The position numbers and the translations under genes were made by a program. From NCBI GenBank assembly GCA_002410065.1, contig DHQB01000026.1:302867-366866 (forward strand): DNA of 64,000 nucleotides, given 5' to 3'. This DNA is from Bacteroidales bacterium UBA5349. Lineage in GTDB: Bacteria > Bacteroidota > Bacteroidia > Bacteroidales > Tenuifilaceae. The notes beneath the pieces are model-generated. The model did not search any database. It saw only the letters and a program-made list of their open reading frames with translations, and had not been told where the DNA came from. Shown piece by piece: positions 40,510 to 50,018 of the stretch (position 1 is its first letter; each line of letters begins with the position of its first letter).

Positions 40510-43446
40510 CTACTCAATTATTATTTCATCAATAAAAATAAATGCCTCACCACCAGAACCCAAATGCCAGCAGGGGATTTTTCCGAAGTTAGTAGCAACC
40601 ACCTTAACGTATCGACCTGTTGTTTTAACATCGGCTTTTAGGTCGGCTTGCGTAATATCATAATCATCAGAAGAAGTTGTGCTCTTAACCTGTGCCACCT
40701 GTTTAAATGTTTTACCATCGTCGGAAACGAAGAATTTAACATCCTTGGGCATCCAAATCCACGAACGAATATCCTGCACAAAACCAGCTGCCAAATGGTT
40801 AATTGACTGTATTGTACCAAGGTCTACAATTGCTTCAAAATCGGTTGCTTGATAACCCTGCCAACCGCCCAACCGCCAGTTTTCGGCTCCGCGAATACCA
40901 TCAATAAGGGCTTCGGGTCCGCCTGCATGGTATGTTTGGCTACATTTTGAGGTTATATTGATGGTACGGGTTAAATCAATCTTAACAAAATCGGCTTTTA
41001 CTGGGAAACTGAAACCCATTACCTCATTGTATGCTATGGCTTTTAGGGTAGTGGTGCCAGTAAGAATTATGGGCTTTGTGTAAGGCGTCGATTGACGAGT
41101 GGGAGTTGTACCATCGATTGTGAAGTAAACTTCGCAATTGGGAATTATAGTGCCAATGGTAACCTCCATGCTATCGCGTATGCGGCGCTCATTGGAGTTT
41201 ATAAATGGTATGGGTAGTATTTGCTTATCGGCAATGTGGGTTGTTGGAATATCACCATCGTTACTGCCCCAACTCATGTTGGGTTTACTGCCCATCTCAA
41301 AATGCAAATGTCCACCACTCATAATATCGCTGTGCAAAATGTACGATTTGCTGTATTCGCTACCATTTAGGATTGCCGATTGAATATAGATATTCTTATT
41401 CGAAACCTTATTGGCTGTTACCTTAAACGTGTTCCCATTTTCCAACTGCAATTCAATTTTAGGGAATAGGGGAGTACCTATAACGTACTCAGGTAACCCA
41501 GGTGTAACGGGATAAAAACCCATGGCGCTCATAATATACCAAGCCGACATCTGACCACAATCCTCATTGCCGCTTAGCCCATCTGGCTTGTGGGTGTAAA
41601 GGTTATCCGTAATTTGGCGTATCCTAAATTGCGTTTTCCAAGGTTGGTTCACAAAATTGTAAAGATATGCCATGTGGTGACTGGGCTCGTTTCCTTGGGC
41701 GTACTGTCCAATTAGTCCCGAAATATCTTTCTGGTCGCGACCCGAAATGGTATTCTCAGTTTCAAAAAGCTCGTCAATCATTTTGGTAAATTGCTCTTTA
41801 CCGCCGTGTAGAGTGTACAAGCCCGTAATATCTTGCGGAACATAAAAGCTATACTGCCACGAGTTTGCCTCGGTAAAATGCCAATCGACGGTAGTTGGAT
41901 TAAATGGCGTAAGCCATCCGCCGTTGAGGCGTGGACGCATAAATCCAGTTTCGGTATCGAAAATGTTTTTGTAGTACTGTGCCCTTTGTATATACTCGTT
42001 GTAAATATCATTTTTGCCTAAACTCTTTGCCATTACTGCAATGCACCAGTCGTTATAGGCGTACTCAAGGGTTTTTGAAATGGATTCGTGCTCCATATCG
42101 CCAGGAATATGACCATGCTCACGGTAGGCTTTTAGTCCAAAATGGTCGCGGGTAGCGCTATGCAGCATTGCGTTTAGGGCTTTTTGGGTATCAAAACCAT
42201 CAATACCCTTTATATGTGCATCGGCAATTACCGATATTGCGTGATTACCAATCATACAGTTGGTTTCGTTGGCTGCCAGTTCCCAAATTGGCAACAACCC
42301 CCCCTTTTCGTACATATTGAGCATGGTGTTAATAAAATCCTTGGTACGCTGCTGCTCAATAATTGTCATTAGCGGATGCCATGCCCTATAGGTATCCCAC
42401 AGCGAGAATACGGTGTAGTTTGTAAACCCGTTGGCAGCATGTATCTGCTTATCTATTCCACGATATCTATTGTCAATATCCATAAAGGTATTGGGCTGTA
42501 GAAATGCATGGTACATTGCGGTATAGAAAACAGTCTTCTGCTCATCCGAGCTGCCTGTTACAATAATCTTACTAAGCTCTTTATTCCAAATATCGAATGC
42601 CTTTTGCTTGGTTCCTTCAAATCCCCATCCAGGTAATTCAGCCTGCATATTCTTGAGTGCACCCTCTGAATCGACAGCCGAGAGCGAAACTTTAACCTCA
42701 ATGGATTCTCCCTCTTCCGTTTCAAAACCAACAAATGCCTTTACGTTGGTTCCTTGGGCAAAACTTTTATCATTTAATTCTTCGTCGTTTAATGATATTC
42801 CTTTACGTGCAAAGGGTTTTGAGAATTCCATATGAAAGTACCAAACCATATCGTTGGCCCAGTTTGATGAACGGCGCATTCCTCGAACTTCGGTATCGCT
42901 TACCACTTCAATCCACGAATCGGTTACCTTATCCCTATGCTCAAGGTCGATAATTATATTTGCCTCGCTAGTTTTTGGGAAAGTATAGCGATGATAACCT
43001 ACACGAGTGGTTGTGGTCATTTCGGCAAGAACTTCAGGCTTATCAAGGTAAACGCTATAGTAACCTGCTGTAGCCTTTTCGTTTTTCTTCCGAAAAGGTG
43101 ACAGGTACTCCGTATTCAATATTGTGGGCTTGCCCACAACGGGCATTAGCAGAATATCACCATAATCGCCAACCCCAGTTCCGTTTAGCGCTGTATGGGT
43201 AAATCCGTAGATTATTAAGTCGGAATAATGGTATCCCGAACAACCATCCCATCCGCTTAGACGGGTATCAGGACTGAGCTGCACCATGCCAAAGGGCAAA
43301 CTGGCACCTGGATAGGTATGCCCATGGGCATCGGTACCAATAAATGGGTTAACCAGTTTGGCAGGGTTTTCAACCCTAGTTTCAGTTTCGCAGGCAAAAG
43401 CAATAAAAAGGATGCCTACTGCTAAAAGATTTATTTTGATTTTCAT
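40510..43446 (-). CDS. GH92 alpha-mannosidase lipoprotein with C-terminal carbohydrate-binding domains
   Basis: 978 residues, lipobox FIAFACETE (Cys 19). Residues about 30-720 are a full GH92 domain: NPFIGTDAHGHTYPGASLPF, SGWDGCSGYHYSDLIIYGFT, and the catalytic-region motif SGNEDCGQMSAWYIMSAMGF near residue 626. GH92 enzymes are calcium-dependent exo-alpha-mannosidases acting on N-glycans or yeast mannan. Residues about 760-825 are a chitobiase/FN3-like domain (YFTIDGTTPTRQSTPYTKPI), and about 835-978 an F5/8-type C domain. It is not next to a SusC/SusD pair. Confidence 0.93.
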   Translation of the reverse strand: MKIKINLLAVGILFIAFACETETRVENPAKLVNPFIGTDAHGHTYPGASLPFGMVQLSPDTRLSGWDGCSGYHYSDLIIYGFTHTALNGTGVGDYGDILLMPVVGKPTILNTEYLSPFRKKNEKATAGYYSVYLDKPEVLAEMTTTTRVGYHRYTFPKTSEANIIIDLEHRDKVTDSWIEVVSDTEVRGMRRSSNWANDMVWYFHMEFSKPFARKGISLNDEELNDKSFAQGTNVKAFVGFETEEGESIEVKVSLSAVDSEGALKNMQAELPGWGFEGTKQKAFDIWNKELSKIIVTGSSDEQKTVFYTAMYHAFLQPNTFMDIDNRYRGIDKQIHAANGFTNYTVFSLWDTYRAWHPLMTIIEQQRTKDFINTMLNMYEKGGLLPIWELAANETNCMIGNHAISVIADAHIKGIDGFDTQKALNAMLHSATRDHFGLKAYREHGHIPGDMEHESISKTLEYAYNDWCIAVMAKSLGKNDIYNEYIQRAQYYKNIFDTETGFMRPRLNGGWLTPFNPTTVDWHFTEANSWQYSFYVPQDITGLYTLHGGKEQFTKMIDELFETENTISGRDQKDISGLIGQYAQGNEPSHHMAYLYNFVNQPWKTQFRIRQITDNLYTHKPDGLSGNEDCGQMSAWYIMSAMGFYPVTPGLPEYVIGTPLFPKIELQLENGNTFKVTANKVSNKNIYIQSAILNGSEYSKSYILHSDIMSGGHLHFEMGSKPNMSWGSNDGDIPTTHIADKQILPIPFINSNERRIRDSMEVTIGTIIPNCEVYFTIDGTTPTRQSTPYTKPIILTGTTTLKAIAYNEVMGFSFPVKADFVKIDLTRTINITSKCSQTYHAGGPEALIDGIRGAENWRLGGWQGYQATDFEAIVDLGTIQSINHLAAGFVQDIRSWIWMPKDVKFFVSDDGKTFKQVAQVKSTTSSDDYDITQADLKADVKTTGRYVKVVATNFGKIPCWHLGSGGEAFIFIDEIIIE

Positions 43447-43840
43447 TCGTACAAAAATTATAGATTATAGGTTGAAGATATCTTGGTCTATTACCTTTGG
43501 GTGTCGGTATTAAGTGGATGAACCCAAAAGGGGTAGCCGAAGACTCAATTCGCATGCAATATACCGTATATTGGTGGCAGTTACTCCTTGTTTTTTTACA
43601 TAAATGTATTTAAAATGTGTGTTTTGAACCTCTTTTAATTACTTTTAAAATGTTTTTCAATGACTTAATTAAAAGTATAGTTTATTTAGAGATAGTTTTC
43701 ATTGTTAACCCAATAATGGCAAGTAATACGCAACCCCCCAACATCACCACTAACAAAACTCCCTTACCAACACTGATTTTTATCAGAGTTTTGTATTCGT
43801 TTTTTCCTTAAATTCATCCCAAATTTAAATGATATAGAAT
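43447..43840. other. 394-base gap between GH92 and ppnP
   Basis: Contains a possible leaderless small membrane peptide on the minus strand near 43695-43800 (KISVGKGVLLVVMLGGCVLL, then AIIGLTMKTISK) but with no ATG and a stop just upstream, so it is not called as a gene. Otherwise AT-rich with the GH92 leader at its left. Confidence 0.3.
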
Positions 43841-44122
43841 ATGTTTAAAACTAACGATTACTTCGATGGCAAAGTAAAATCAATTGCTTTTGAAACAGTT
43901 GATTGCCCCGCTACTATTGGCGTTATGGCTAAAGGAGAATATGTGTTTGGTACTTCAACAATTGAGCACATGACTGTAACATCAGGGAGAATGGACGTTA
44001 AACTCCCAGGTGAAACTCAGTGGAAAACATATAAAGAGTTTGAAACTTTCATAGTACCCAAGGGTGTAAAGTTTGATGTTAAAGTTGAAAGTGATACGTC
44101 GTATCGTTGTCTTTATAAATAA
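43841..44122 (+). CDS. ppnP: Pyrimidine/purine nucleoside phosphorylase PpnP (DUF1255)
   Basis: 93 residues, the whole family length. FKTNDYFDGKVKSIAFETVD, ATIGVMAKGEYVFGTSTIEH, MTVTSGRMDVKLPGETQWKT and FETFIVPKGVKFDVKVESDT match PpnP of E. coli, a small cupin that splits nucleosides with phosphate. Followed by a terminator. Confidence 0.93.
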   Translation: MFKTNDYFDGKVKSIAFETVDCPATIGVMAKGEYVFGTSTIEHMTVTSGRMDVKLPGETQWKTYKEFETFIVPKGVKFDVKVESDTSYRCLYK

Positions 44123-44124
44123 TT

Positions 44125-44151
44125 AAAAAAACGGTTTAGGCCGTTTTTTTT
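44125..44151 (+). terminator. Intrinsic terminator after ppnP
   Basis: AAAAAACGG, six-base loop TTTAGG, CCGTTTTTTT. Separates ppnP from the molybdoenzyme cluster. Confidence 0.75.
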
Positions 44152-44190
44152 GTAATTCCCGACATGTATAAATATGCATATTGAAATTTT

Positions 44191-44631
44191 ATGGCAAAAG
44201 ATCATGTGACTGAAGCCTTAGAGTTATTCAAATCGGGCTTTCAGTGCTCACAGGCAGTTTTGGCAGTTTTTAGTGAGGAGTATGGTATTCCCAAAGAGAC
44301 TGCTTTGAAAATTGCTTGCCCATTTGGTGGTGGTATTGGAGATTATGGTAGAACCTGCGGCGCCCTTACTGGCGCCATGATGGTTGTTGGCCTTAAGTAT
44401 GGTAAAACAAAAGCAACCGATTTAGAGGCGCAAAAACTAACGTGCGACAAAACCCGTGAGTTAATCGAAACTTTCGAGAATACGCACGGTTCAAGCATAT
44501 GTAACGATCTGGTTGGCTTTGATAGAGCGAACCTAAGCGGTGCAGAGTTGATGTCAAAACTACCTCATTTCCAAAGAATATGCCCAAAGTTCTTAGAAAC
44601 AGTAATTACTTATCTTGAAGAAGAATTGTAA
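44191..44631 (+). CDS. C-GCAxxG-C-C family redox protein (DVU_1555-like)
   Basis: 146 residues. The family's spaced Cys pattern is complete: FQCSQAVLAVFSEEYG, ACPFGGGIGDYGRTCGALTG (the GCAxxG-type box is CGALTG), SSICNDLVGFD and ICPKFLETVI. Such proteins are small, cytoplasmic and thought to bind a metal or redox group; the role is not proven. The families named DVU_1555 to DVU_1557 occur together with aldehyde oxidoreductases (from memory). It is the first gene of the cluster, 30 bases ahead of the enzyme gene. Confidence 0.85.
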   Translation: MAKDHVTEALELFKSGFQCSQAVLAVFSEEYGIPKETALKIACPFGGGIGDYGRTCGALTGAMMVVGLKYGKTKATDLEAQKLTCDKTRELIETFENTHGSSICNDLVGFDRANLSGAELMSKLPHFQRICPKFLETVITYLEEEL

Positions 44632-44647
44632 ACTAAAACCAATTAAT

Positions 44648-44654
44648 AAGGAGG
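44648..44654 (+). promoter_or_regulatory. Strong Shine-Dalgarno sequence of the aldehyde oxidoreductase gene
   Basis: AAGGAGG seven bases before the ATG at 44662. Such a full site is rare in Bacteroidota genes, whose 5' leaders are usually A-rich without one. Confidence 0.7.
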
Positions 44655-44661
44655 AACATTT

Positions 44662-47583
44662 ATGAAATTAAGAAAAGTTTGGCTCAATATCAACGGAGCA
44701 AACCGTATGCTTATGTGCAATCCGGAAAAAGATACTTTGGCTGATGTTGTAAGACGCATGGGTCTAACAGGAACCAAAGTTGGATGCGGTACAGGTGTAT
44801 GCGGCTCGTGTTCGCTTATTTTAAACGGGAAGCTTGTTCGCTCTTGTACAAAAAAAATTCGCAGCGTTGAGGATTATAGTACAGTAATAACAATTGAAGG
44901 AATAGGTACACCAACAAATCTTCACCCTATCCAGTCTGCATGGATCATTGCTGGTGCCGTTCAGTGCGGATTTTGTTCTCCCGGTTTTATTGTATCAACC
45001 TATGCGCTACTACTTGAAAATATTAACCCAACTCGAGAAGAGGTACGCGATTGGTTTCAAAAGCATAAGAATGTTTGCCGTTGCACCGGTTATGTACAGC
45101 TAGTTGATGCTGTTATGATGGCTGCTCAAGTTATGCGTGGTGAGAAGAAGATTGAAGATTTCAATTTCAAAAATCCGAAAGATGGTGAATATTACGGGAA
45201 AGCCATACTTAGGCCATCTGCTCTTGCAAAAGTTTGCGGTCTTGCAGACTATGGCGACGATCAAGAGCTCAAAATGCCTGCAGAAACTTTGAAAGTTGTT
45301 ATGGTGCAACCCAAAATTGCCCATCACGCAAAAATATTGAAAATTGATTTCAGCGAAGCAGAAAAAATGCCTGGCGTTGTAAAAATTATTACATACAAAG
45401 ACATTAAAGCTGCTGGCGGGTCAAATATTATGGCTGAAGGTAACTTCCATGAGCGCTCCACCTCTCTTGTACCTAGTCGTAACGTACTTTGCGAAGATAA
45501 AATATATCGCTATGGCGACCCTGTTGCTCTTGTATGTGCCGACACCAAAGATCACGCACGTGCTGCTGCTGCCAAAGTTAAGGTAGAGATCGAGCAACTG
45601 CCCGAATATCTGAATTATCTTGATGCAGTTTTACCTGATGCAATGAGAATTCACGCGGATACACCCAATATTTTCTCAATGCAACCTGTATTGAAAGGGG
45701 TAGGCCTTGAGGACCCAATTAAAGTATCTGATACTATCGATAAATCTGACTTTAGCGTTGAAGGAAGTTTCCATTCAACCCGTGAGCCTCACCTTTCAAT
45801 TGAAGGAGATACTGTTCAGGCATACTTTGATGAGGATGACATGCTAGCAATTCAGTGTAAGTCTCAGGGTGTTTACTCTTCTATTGGCCGTATTGGAAAT
45901 TCTGTAGGTATAGCAAAGGATAAAATCAGAATTATTATGAACCCCACTGGTGCCAGTTTTGGTTGGTCAACCAATGCCGGTGACCTTTGTTTAGCTGCTG
46001 CTGCTGCAATAGTAACTAAAAAGCCAGTCGCTCTTTCAATGACTTACGAGGAGCATCAGCATTTCTCTGGGAAACGTCGTCCTAGTTACTCAAATGGTCG
46101 TGCTGCTTGTGATAAGAATGGTAAATTAACAGCTGTTGAGTTTGAGTATGGAATGGATCAGGGTGCATATTTCTTTGGTGGAGATGATATTATTACCAAA
46201 CAGGCCCGTTTTGCTTTCTTCCCATATAGTATACCTAATGTGGCTGGAATTTCACGTATAGCTGTTACCAATCACAACTTTGGAACAGCATACAGAAGCT
46301 ACGGCTCTCCTCAGGCTTATACCCTAAGTGAGGCACTTATGGACATGCTTGCTGAAAAAGCAGGTATAGATCCTTTTGAATTCCGTTGGAGAAACATTGC
46401 CCGTGTGGGTGAAACCAATATTAACAGCCATCCTTTCAGACTTTACCCAATGGAAGGCATGATGAAGATGCTAAAACCTCTTTATGAAAGGGCTGTAAAA
46501 GAAGCTAAAGAGAAAGATACTCCTGAAGTACGCCGAGGAGTTGGTATATCATGGGGAGGGTTTAACGTTTCTGAGGGTCCAACCGACAGCGCAACAGTAA
46601 GGCTGGAACTTAACCCCGATAATACAATCACCAAATACGATACATGGCAAGATCTTGGCCAGGGTGGTGATGTAGGATCGCTTATGGTTACTTTGGAAGC
46701 GCTTAAGCCGCTTAAATTAACTCCAGAACAGATTCATCTTGTGCAGAGTGACACAAAAATTTGCCCCGATAGCGGAATGTCAGCAGGAAGCCGTTCTCAC
46801 TATATGAATGGTCATGCTACTATTATTGCTGCCGATAAATTAATGGATGCCATGAGGAAAAAGGATGGTACTTTCAGAACCTACGATGAAATGAAAAATG
46901 AAGGTATCAATACCGTAGTTGAAGGCAAATATATGACTGTAGTTACCGAGGGATTATGTCGTCTCGATCCAAACACTGGTATTGGTGATCCAACACCTGC
47001 ATTTACTTATGCACTAAATATGGCTGAAGTTGCTGTTGACACAAAAACAGGAAAAACTACAGTTGAACGTTTTGTGTGTGTGGCTGACGTAGGCAAGGTG
47101 GGTAACATCGATGCAGTAAACGGACAGGCTTACGGAGGTATTTCTCACGCTATAGGTTTTGCCCTTTCTGAGAATTATGACGATGTTAAAAAGCACACCA
47201 ATATCGCAAGTAGCGGAGTACCTTATATTAAGGATATACCAGATGATATTCAGGTCCTTTATCATGAAAGTGATGACAAAACTGGTCCATTCGGATCGTC
47301 GGGTGCTTCAGAGGCATTCCAGTCATCAGGTCATATGGCTGTAATAAACGCCATAAACAACGCATGTGGTGTAAGAATATTCGAATTACCTGCAACAAAG
47401 GAAAAGGTAAAGGCTGGGCTTGATAAACTTGCAGCTGGAGGTAAAATTGAGCCACCTAAAAAGTATTTCCTTGGTAATGACCTATATGATGAATTGGAAG
47501 ATATAAAAGCCAACCCAGTTCCATTTGGTGGTAACGATTACTTTAAACCACTTGGATCAGGCGAAGGAGAAAGGTTCTTCTAG
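44662..47583 (+). CDS. Molybdenum aldehyde oxidoreductase (Mop/xanthine oxidase family), fused [2Fe-2S] and Mo subunits
   Basis: 973 residues. Residues 1-75 plant-type [2Fe-2S] domain with ligands Cys 42, 47, 50, 62; residues 76-160 second [2Fe-2S] domain with Cys 102, 105, 139, 141 (the numbers run two ahead of D. gigas MOP). From about 185 on, the molybdopterin-binding domains, with GQGGDVG at the cofactor and the catalytic Glu at 884 in GSSGASEAFQSSGH. No FAD domain lies between, as in D. gigas MOP and unlike xanthine dehydrogenase, so electrons must leave to a separate partner, probably the next gene. Substrate: an aldehyde or an N-heterocycle; not fixed by sequence. Confidence 0.92.
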   Translation: MKLRKVWLNINGANRMLMCNPEKDTLADVVRRMGLTGTKVGCGTGVCGSCSLILNGKLVRSCTKKIRSVEDYSTVITIEGIGTPTNLHPIQSAWIIAGAVQCGFCSPGFIVSTYALLLENINPTREEVRDWFQKHKNVCRCTGYVQLVDAVMMAAQVMRGEKKIEDFNFKNPKDGEYYGKAILRPSALAKVCGLADYGDDQELKMPAETLKVVMVQPKIAHHAKILKIDFSEAEKMPGVVKIITYKDIKAAGGSNIMAEGNFHERSTSLVPSRNVLCEDKIYRYGDPVALVCADTKDHARAAAAKVKVEIEQLPEYLNYLDAVLPDAMRIHADTPNIFSMQPVLKGVGLEDPIKVSDTIDKSDFSVEGSFHSTREPHLSIEGDTVQAYFDEDDMLAIQCKSQGVYSSIGRIGNSVGIAKDKIRIIMNPTGASFGWSTNAGDLCLAAAAAIVTKKPVALSMTYEEHQHFSGKRRPSYSNGRAACDKNGKLTAVEFEYGMDQGAYFFGGDDIITKQARFAFFPYSIPNVAGISRIAVTNHNFGTAYRSYGSPQAYTLSEALMDMLAEKAGIDPFEFRWRNIARVGETNINSHPFRLYPMEGMMKMLKPLYERAVKEAKEKDTPEVRRGVGISWGGFNVSEGPTDSATVRLELNPDNTITKYDTWQDLGQGGDVGSLMVTLEALKPLKLTPEQIHLVQSDTKICPDSGMSAGSRSHYMNGHATIIAADKLMDAMRKKDGTFRTYDEMKNEGINTVVEGKYMTVVTEGLCRLDPNTGIGDPTPAFTYALNMAEVAVDTKTGKTTVERFVCVADVGKVGNIDAVNGQAYGGISHAIGFALSENYDDVKKHTNIASSGVPYIKDIPDDIQVLYHESDDKTGPFGSSGASEAFQSSGHMAVINAINNACGVRIFELPATKEKVKAGLDKLAAGGKIEPPKKYFLGNDLYDELEDIKANPVPFGGNDYFKPLGSGEGERFF

Positions 47584-47586
47584 ACT

Positions 47587-49818
47587 ATGTCATACCTTAA
47601 TGATTTAGTAGTTGACTGTTTACAAACTGAACGGGCGTTTTGCGCCGCTGAGTGCCCGTTCAGTCTTGATATACCTGATTTTATAAACAAGCTGCAGCAG
47701 GGGCGATTTAGTGCAGCTTTTAAAACTTATCAATATACTGTTGGATTTCCTGGAATAGTTAGTGCATTATGTCATGAGCCATGTAAACTGGTTTGCCCAC
47801 TAAAGGGCCATGGTGGCGCCATATCATTGAGGTTGCTTGAAAAAGCGACAATAGAAAATGCGCGCACAACTACTCCCGAACAGTATAACATGCCGCCAAA
47901 AGACAAAAAAATTGCAATTATTGGCGGAGGTATATGCGGCCTAGCATGTGCTTTGAGACTAACAACCAGAAAATACAATGTTACCCTGTTCGAAAAATCT
48001 GATAGAATAGGTGGACATCTTTATAACGTGGCTGAACCCGAAGTCTTTCTGGAGGATATAAATCAACAGTTTTCTCACGAATCATATACCCTTGAATTAA
48101 ATAGGGAGATAAAGGATTTAAAGGATTTAGATTTTGACGCAATATTCATTGCCACTGGTAAAGAGGGCAATGATTTTGGGCTACTTCGAAGCAGTGATGG
48201 AGCTTATGCCACTTCAGCTCCGGGAGTATTTATTGGAGGGTCTGTTACTGGAGCAAACACCATGCAGGCTATTGCTCAAGGACTTGATGTTTCCACTGCC
48301 ATTGAAAGATATCTCAAGGTAGGCAGAATGGATCAGCCTGAAACCGAACGGGGAACAAAATTAACCGTTGATGCTATCAGAATAGTACCTAATGAGGCTA
48401 TATTTCCTGTTAATGAGATTTCGTATTCTAAAGAAGAAGCCATTGCAGAAGCAAAGCGCTGCCTTACATGTAAATGCGATGCTTGCAAGCACTATTCACC
48501 ACTACTAAATTATTTCGATAAATTTCCCAGAAGAGTAACTGAAGAGGTTGAAATTACCATTGTTCCAAGCTCACTTGATGGAGATGCGACAATGGCAACA
48601 AGGCTAATTGCAACGTGCAATCATTGTGGCTTGTGCAAAGATGTTTGCCCCGTAGGCATTGATGTTGGCGAGTTTCTACTCCAGAGTCACCGCACTATGC
48701 GTGAGAAAGATAAAATGCCTTGGGCTTTTCATGAGTTCTTCCTGAGAGATATGGAATTCTCAAATTCAGATGCTGCATTATCAAGATTACCTGAAGGGTA
48801 TAATAAAAGTAAATATTTCTTTTTCCCTGGATGCCAGATGGGAGCATCGGAACCTGAATATGTGCAGAGGAGTTACAAGTTCTTAATCGATCATTACCCT
48901 GATACCGCATTAATGCTTAATTGTTGTGGCGCACCTGCCGATTGGGCTGGTGATGAACCTATTCACAGCAAAGTACTGTTACAAATAAAAGAAAACTGGA
49001 TTACACTTGGAAAGCCGACTGCAATATTTGCCTGCCCCATGTGTAAAACAATGTTTAGTAAATATTTACCTGAAATAAAGGGCATATTCCTGTACGATTT
49101 AATTAAGGAAAAGGGAATTATGCCTCACAATAAATTTAAGGAGATCACTGCTTCTGTTTTTGACCCTTGTGCAAGCAGGCACGAACCTGTATTGCAAAAT
49201 AGTATCCGTGAGCTGGCTACCCAAGTTGGTTTTACACTTGAGCCATTGCCTATGGAAGGGAAAATGGCTGAATGTTGCAGCTATGGAGGGCAAGTGGCAA
49301 TTGCTCACCCGCCTTATGCTCGATACACAGCACAAAAACGGGTTGCTCAAAACAGTAACCCATATATTACCTATTGCACCAATTGCAGAGATATTTTTAC
49401 AAGAGAAGGGAAGCAAACCTGGCATATACTAGATATTCTGTTTGATTTAGATTTTAAGCCTCAAGATAAACTACCCACGATATCGCAAAGAAGGTATAAC
49501 CGATTATCGCTTAAACAGCAAATGCTTAATGAATTTTGGAATGAACAGTTCACTTTAAAAACAGAAGATATGGTTATTCAGATTCCTGAAAAGCTTAAAG
49601 AAAAACTGAATAATGAGTACATCCTTGAGTCAGATATTCAGCGGGTAATTAATGAATGTGAACAGAGTGGTAGTAAAATATATAATCCTGAAAAAGACAT
49701 ATATACAGGGTATATGCAAATTGGCAACATGACTATTTGGGCTGTTTACCGTATTATTGACAAGGATAATTTTGAGCTAATTAACGCATACGGCCACCGA
49801 ATGAAAATTGAAGATTAA
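47587..49818 (+). CDS. FAD / iron-sulfur / CCG-domain electron-transfer protein partnered with the aldehyde oxidoreductase
   Basis: 743 residues starting four bases after the enzyme gene. Residues 1-100: Fer4_20-like Cys clusters (FCAAECPFSLDIPDF, CHEPCKLVCPLKGHGG). Residues 108-250: FAD/NAD Rossmann fold (IAIIGGGICGLACALRL). About 290-360: 4Fe-4S dicluster (CLTCKCDACKHY and CNHCGLCKDVCPVG, first Cys of the latter 344). About 410-620: two CCG domains (PGCQMGASEPEYV, NCCGAPADW, FDPCASRHE, ECCSYGGQ), as in HdrB/GlpC-type proteins. A C-terminal 100-residue tail ends GYMQIGNMTIWAVYRIIDKD. It likely takes electrons from the enzyme and passes them to NAD(P) or a quinone/thiol carrier. Confidence 0.88.
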   Translation: MSYLNDLVVDCLQTERAFCAAECPFSLDIPDFINKLQQGRFSAAFKTYQYTVGFPGIVSALCHEPCKLVCPLKGHGGAISLRLLEKATIENARTTTPEQYNMPPKDKKIAIIGGGICGLACALRLTTRKYNVTLFEKSDRIGGHLYNVAEPEVFLEDINQQFSHESYTLELNREIKDLKDLDFDAIFIATGKEGNDFGLLRSSDGAYATSAPGVFIGGSVTGANTMQAIAQGLDVSTAIERYLKVGRMDQPETERGTKLTVDAIRIVPNEAIFPVNEISYSKEEAIAEAKRCLTCKCDACKHYSPLLNYFDKFPRRVTEEVEITIVPSSLDGDATMATRLIATCNHCGLCKDVCPVGIDVGEFLLQSHRTMREKDKMPWAFHEFFLRDMEFSNSDAALSRLPEGYNKSKYFFFPGCQMGASEPEYVQRSYKFLIDHYPDTALMLNCCGAPADWAGDEPIHSKVLLQIKENWITLGKPTAIFACPMCKTMFSKYLPEIKGIFLYDLIKEKGIMPHNKFKEITASVFDPCASRHEPVLQNSIRELATQVGFTLEPLPMEGKMAECCSYGGQVAIAHPPYARYTAQKRVAQNSNPYITYCTNCRDIFTREGKQTWHILDILFDLDFKPQDKLPTISQRRYNRLSLKQQMLNEFWNEQFTLKTEDMVIQIPEKLKEKLNNEYILESDIQRVINECEQSGSKIYNPEKDIYTGYMQIGNMTIWAVYRIIDKDNFELINAYGHRMKIED

Positions 49819-49821
49819 AAT

Positions 49822-50016
49822 ATGGCTGAAACAGAAAAACTTATCTGCAGTAAATGCAAGAAAGAATTGGTTTTAAAAAAGACCAACTTCTCTTACTTGG
49901 GTCATAGTTTTTTTACCGATTTGCCAAAATGCCCCGATTGTGGCATGGTATATCTTTCGGAAGAGTTTGTAAAGGGACGAATGTCAGAAGTTGAAATGCA
50001 ACTGGAAGATAAATAG
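49822..50016 (+). CDS. Small zinc-ribbon-like redox protein (DVU_1557-like)
   Basis: 64 residues with two CxxC pairs (LICSKCKKELVLKKTNF and LPKCPDCGMVYLSEEFVKGR). It matches in size and pattern the DVU_1557 redox family found in the same type of cluster. The four Cys probably bind zinc or iron. Four bases after the previous stop. Confidence 0.82.
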   Translation: MAETEKLICSKCKKELVLKKTNFSYLGHSFFTDLPKCPDCGMVYLSEEFVKGRMSEVEMQLEDK

Positions 50017-50018
50017 GA

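Noticed and set aside
40510..43446. A polysaccharide utilisation locus around the GH92 gene
   Set aside because: No SusC/SusD pair, sensor or second glycosidase is near; the TonB receptor at 58157 is 15 kb away and has no SusD.
44191..47583. Xanthine dehydrogenase
   Set aside because: There is no FAD domain in the enzyme and no separate XdhB-type gene; the layout fits the Mop type.
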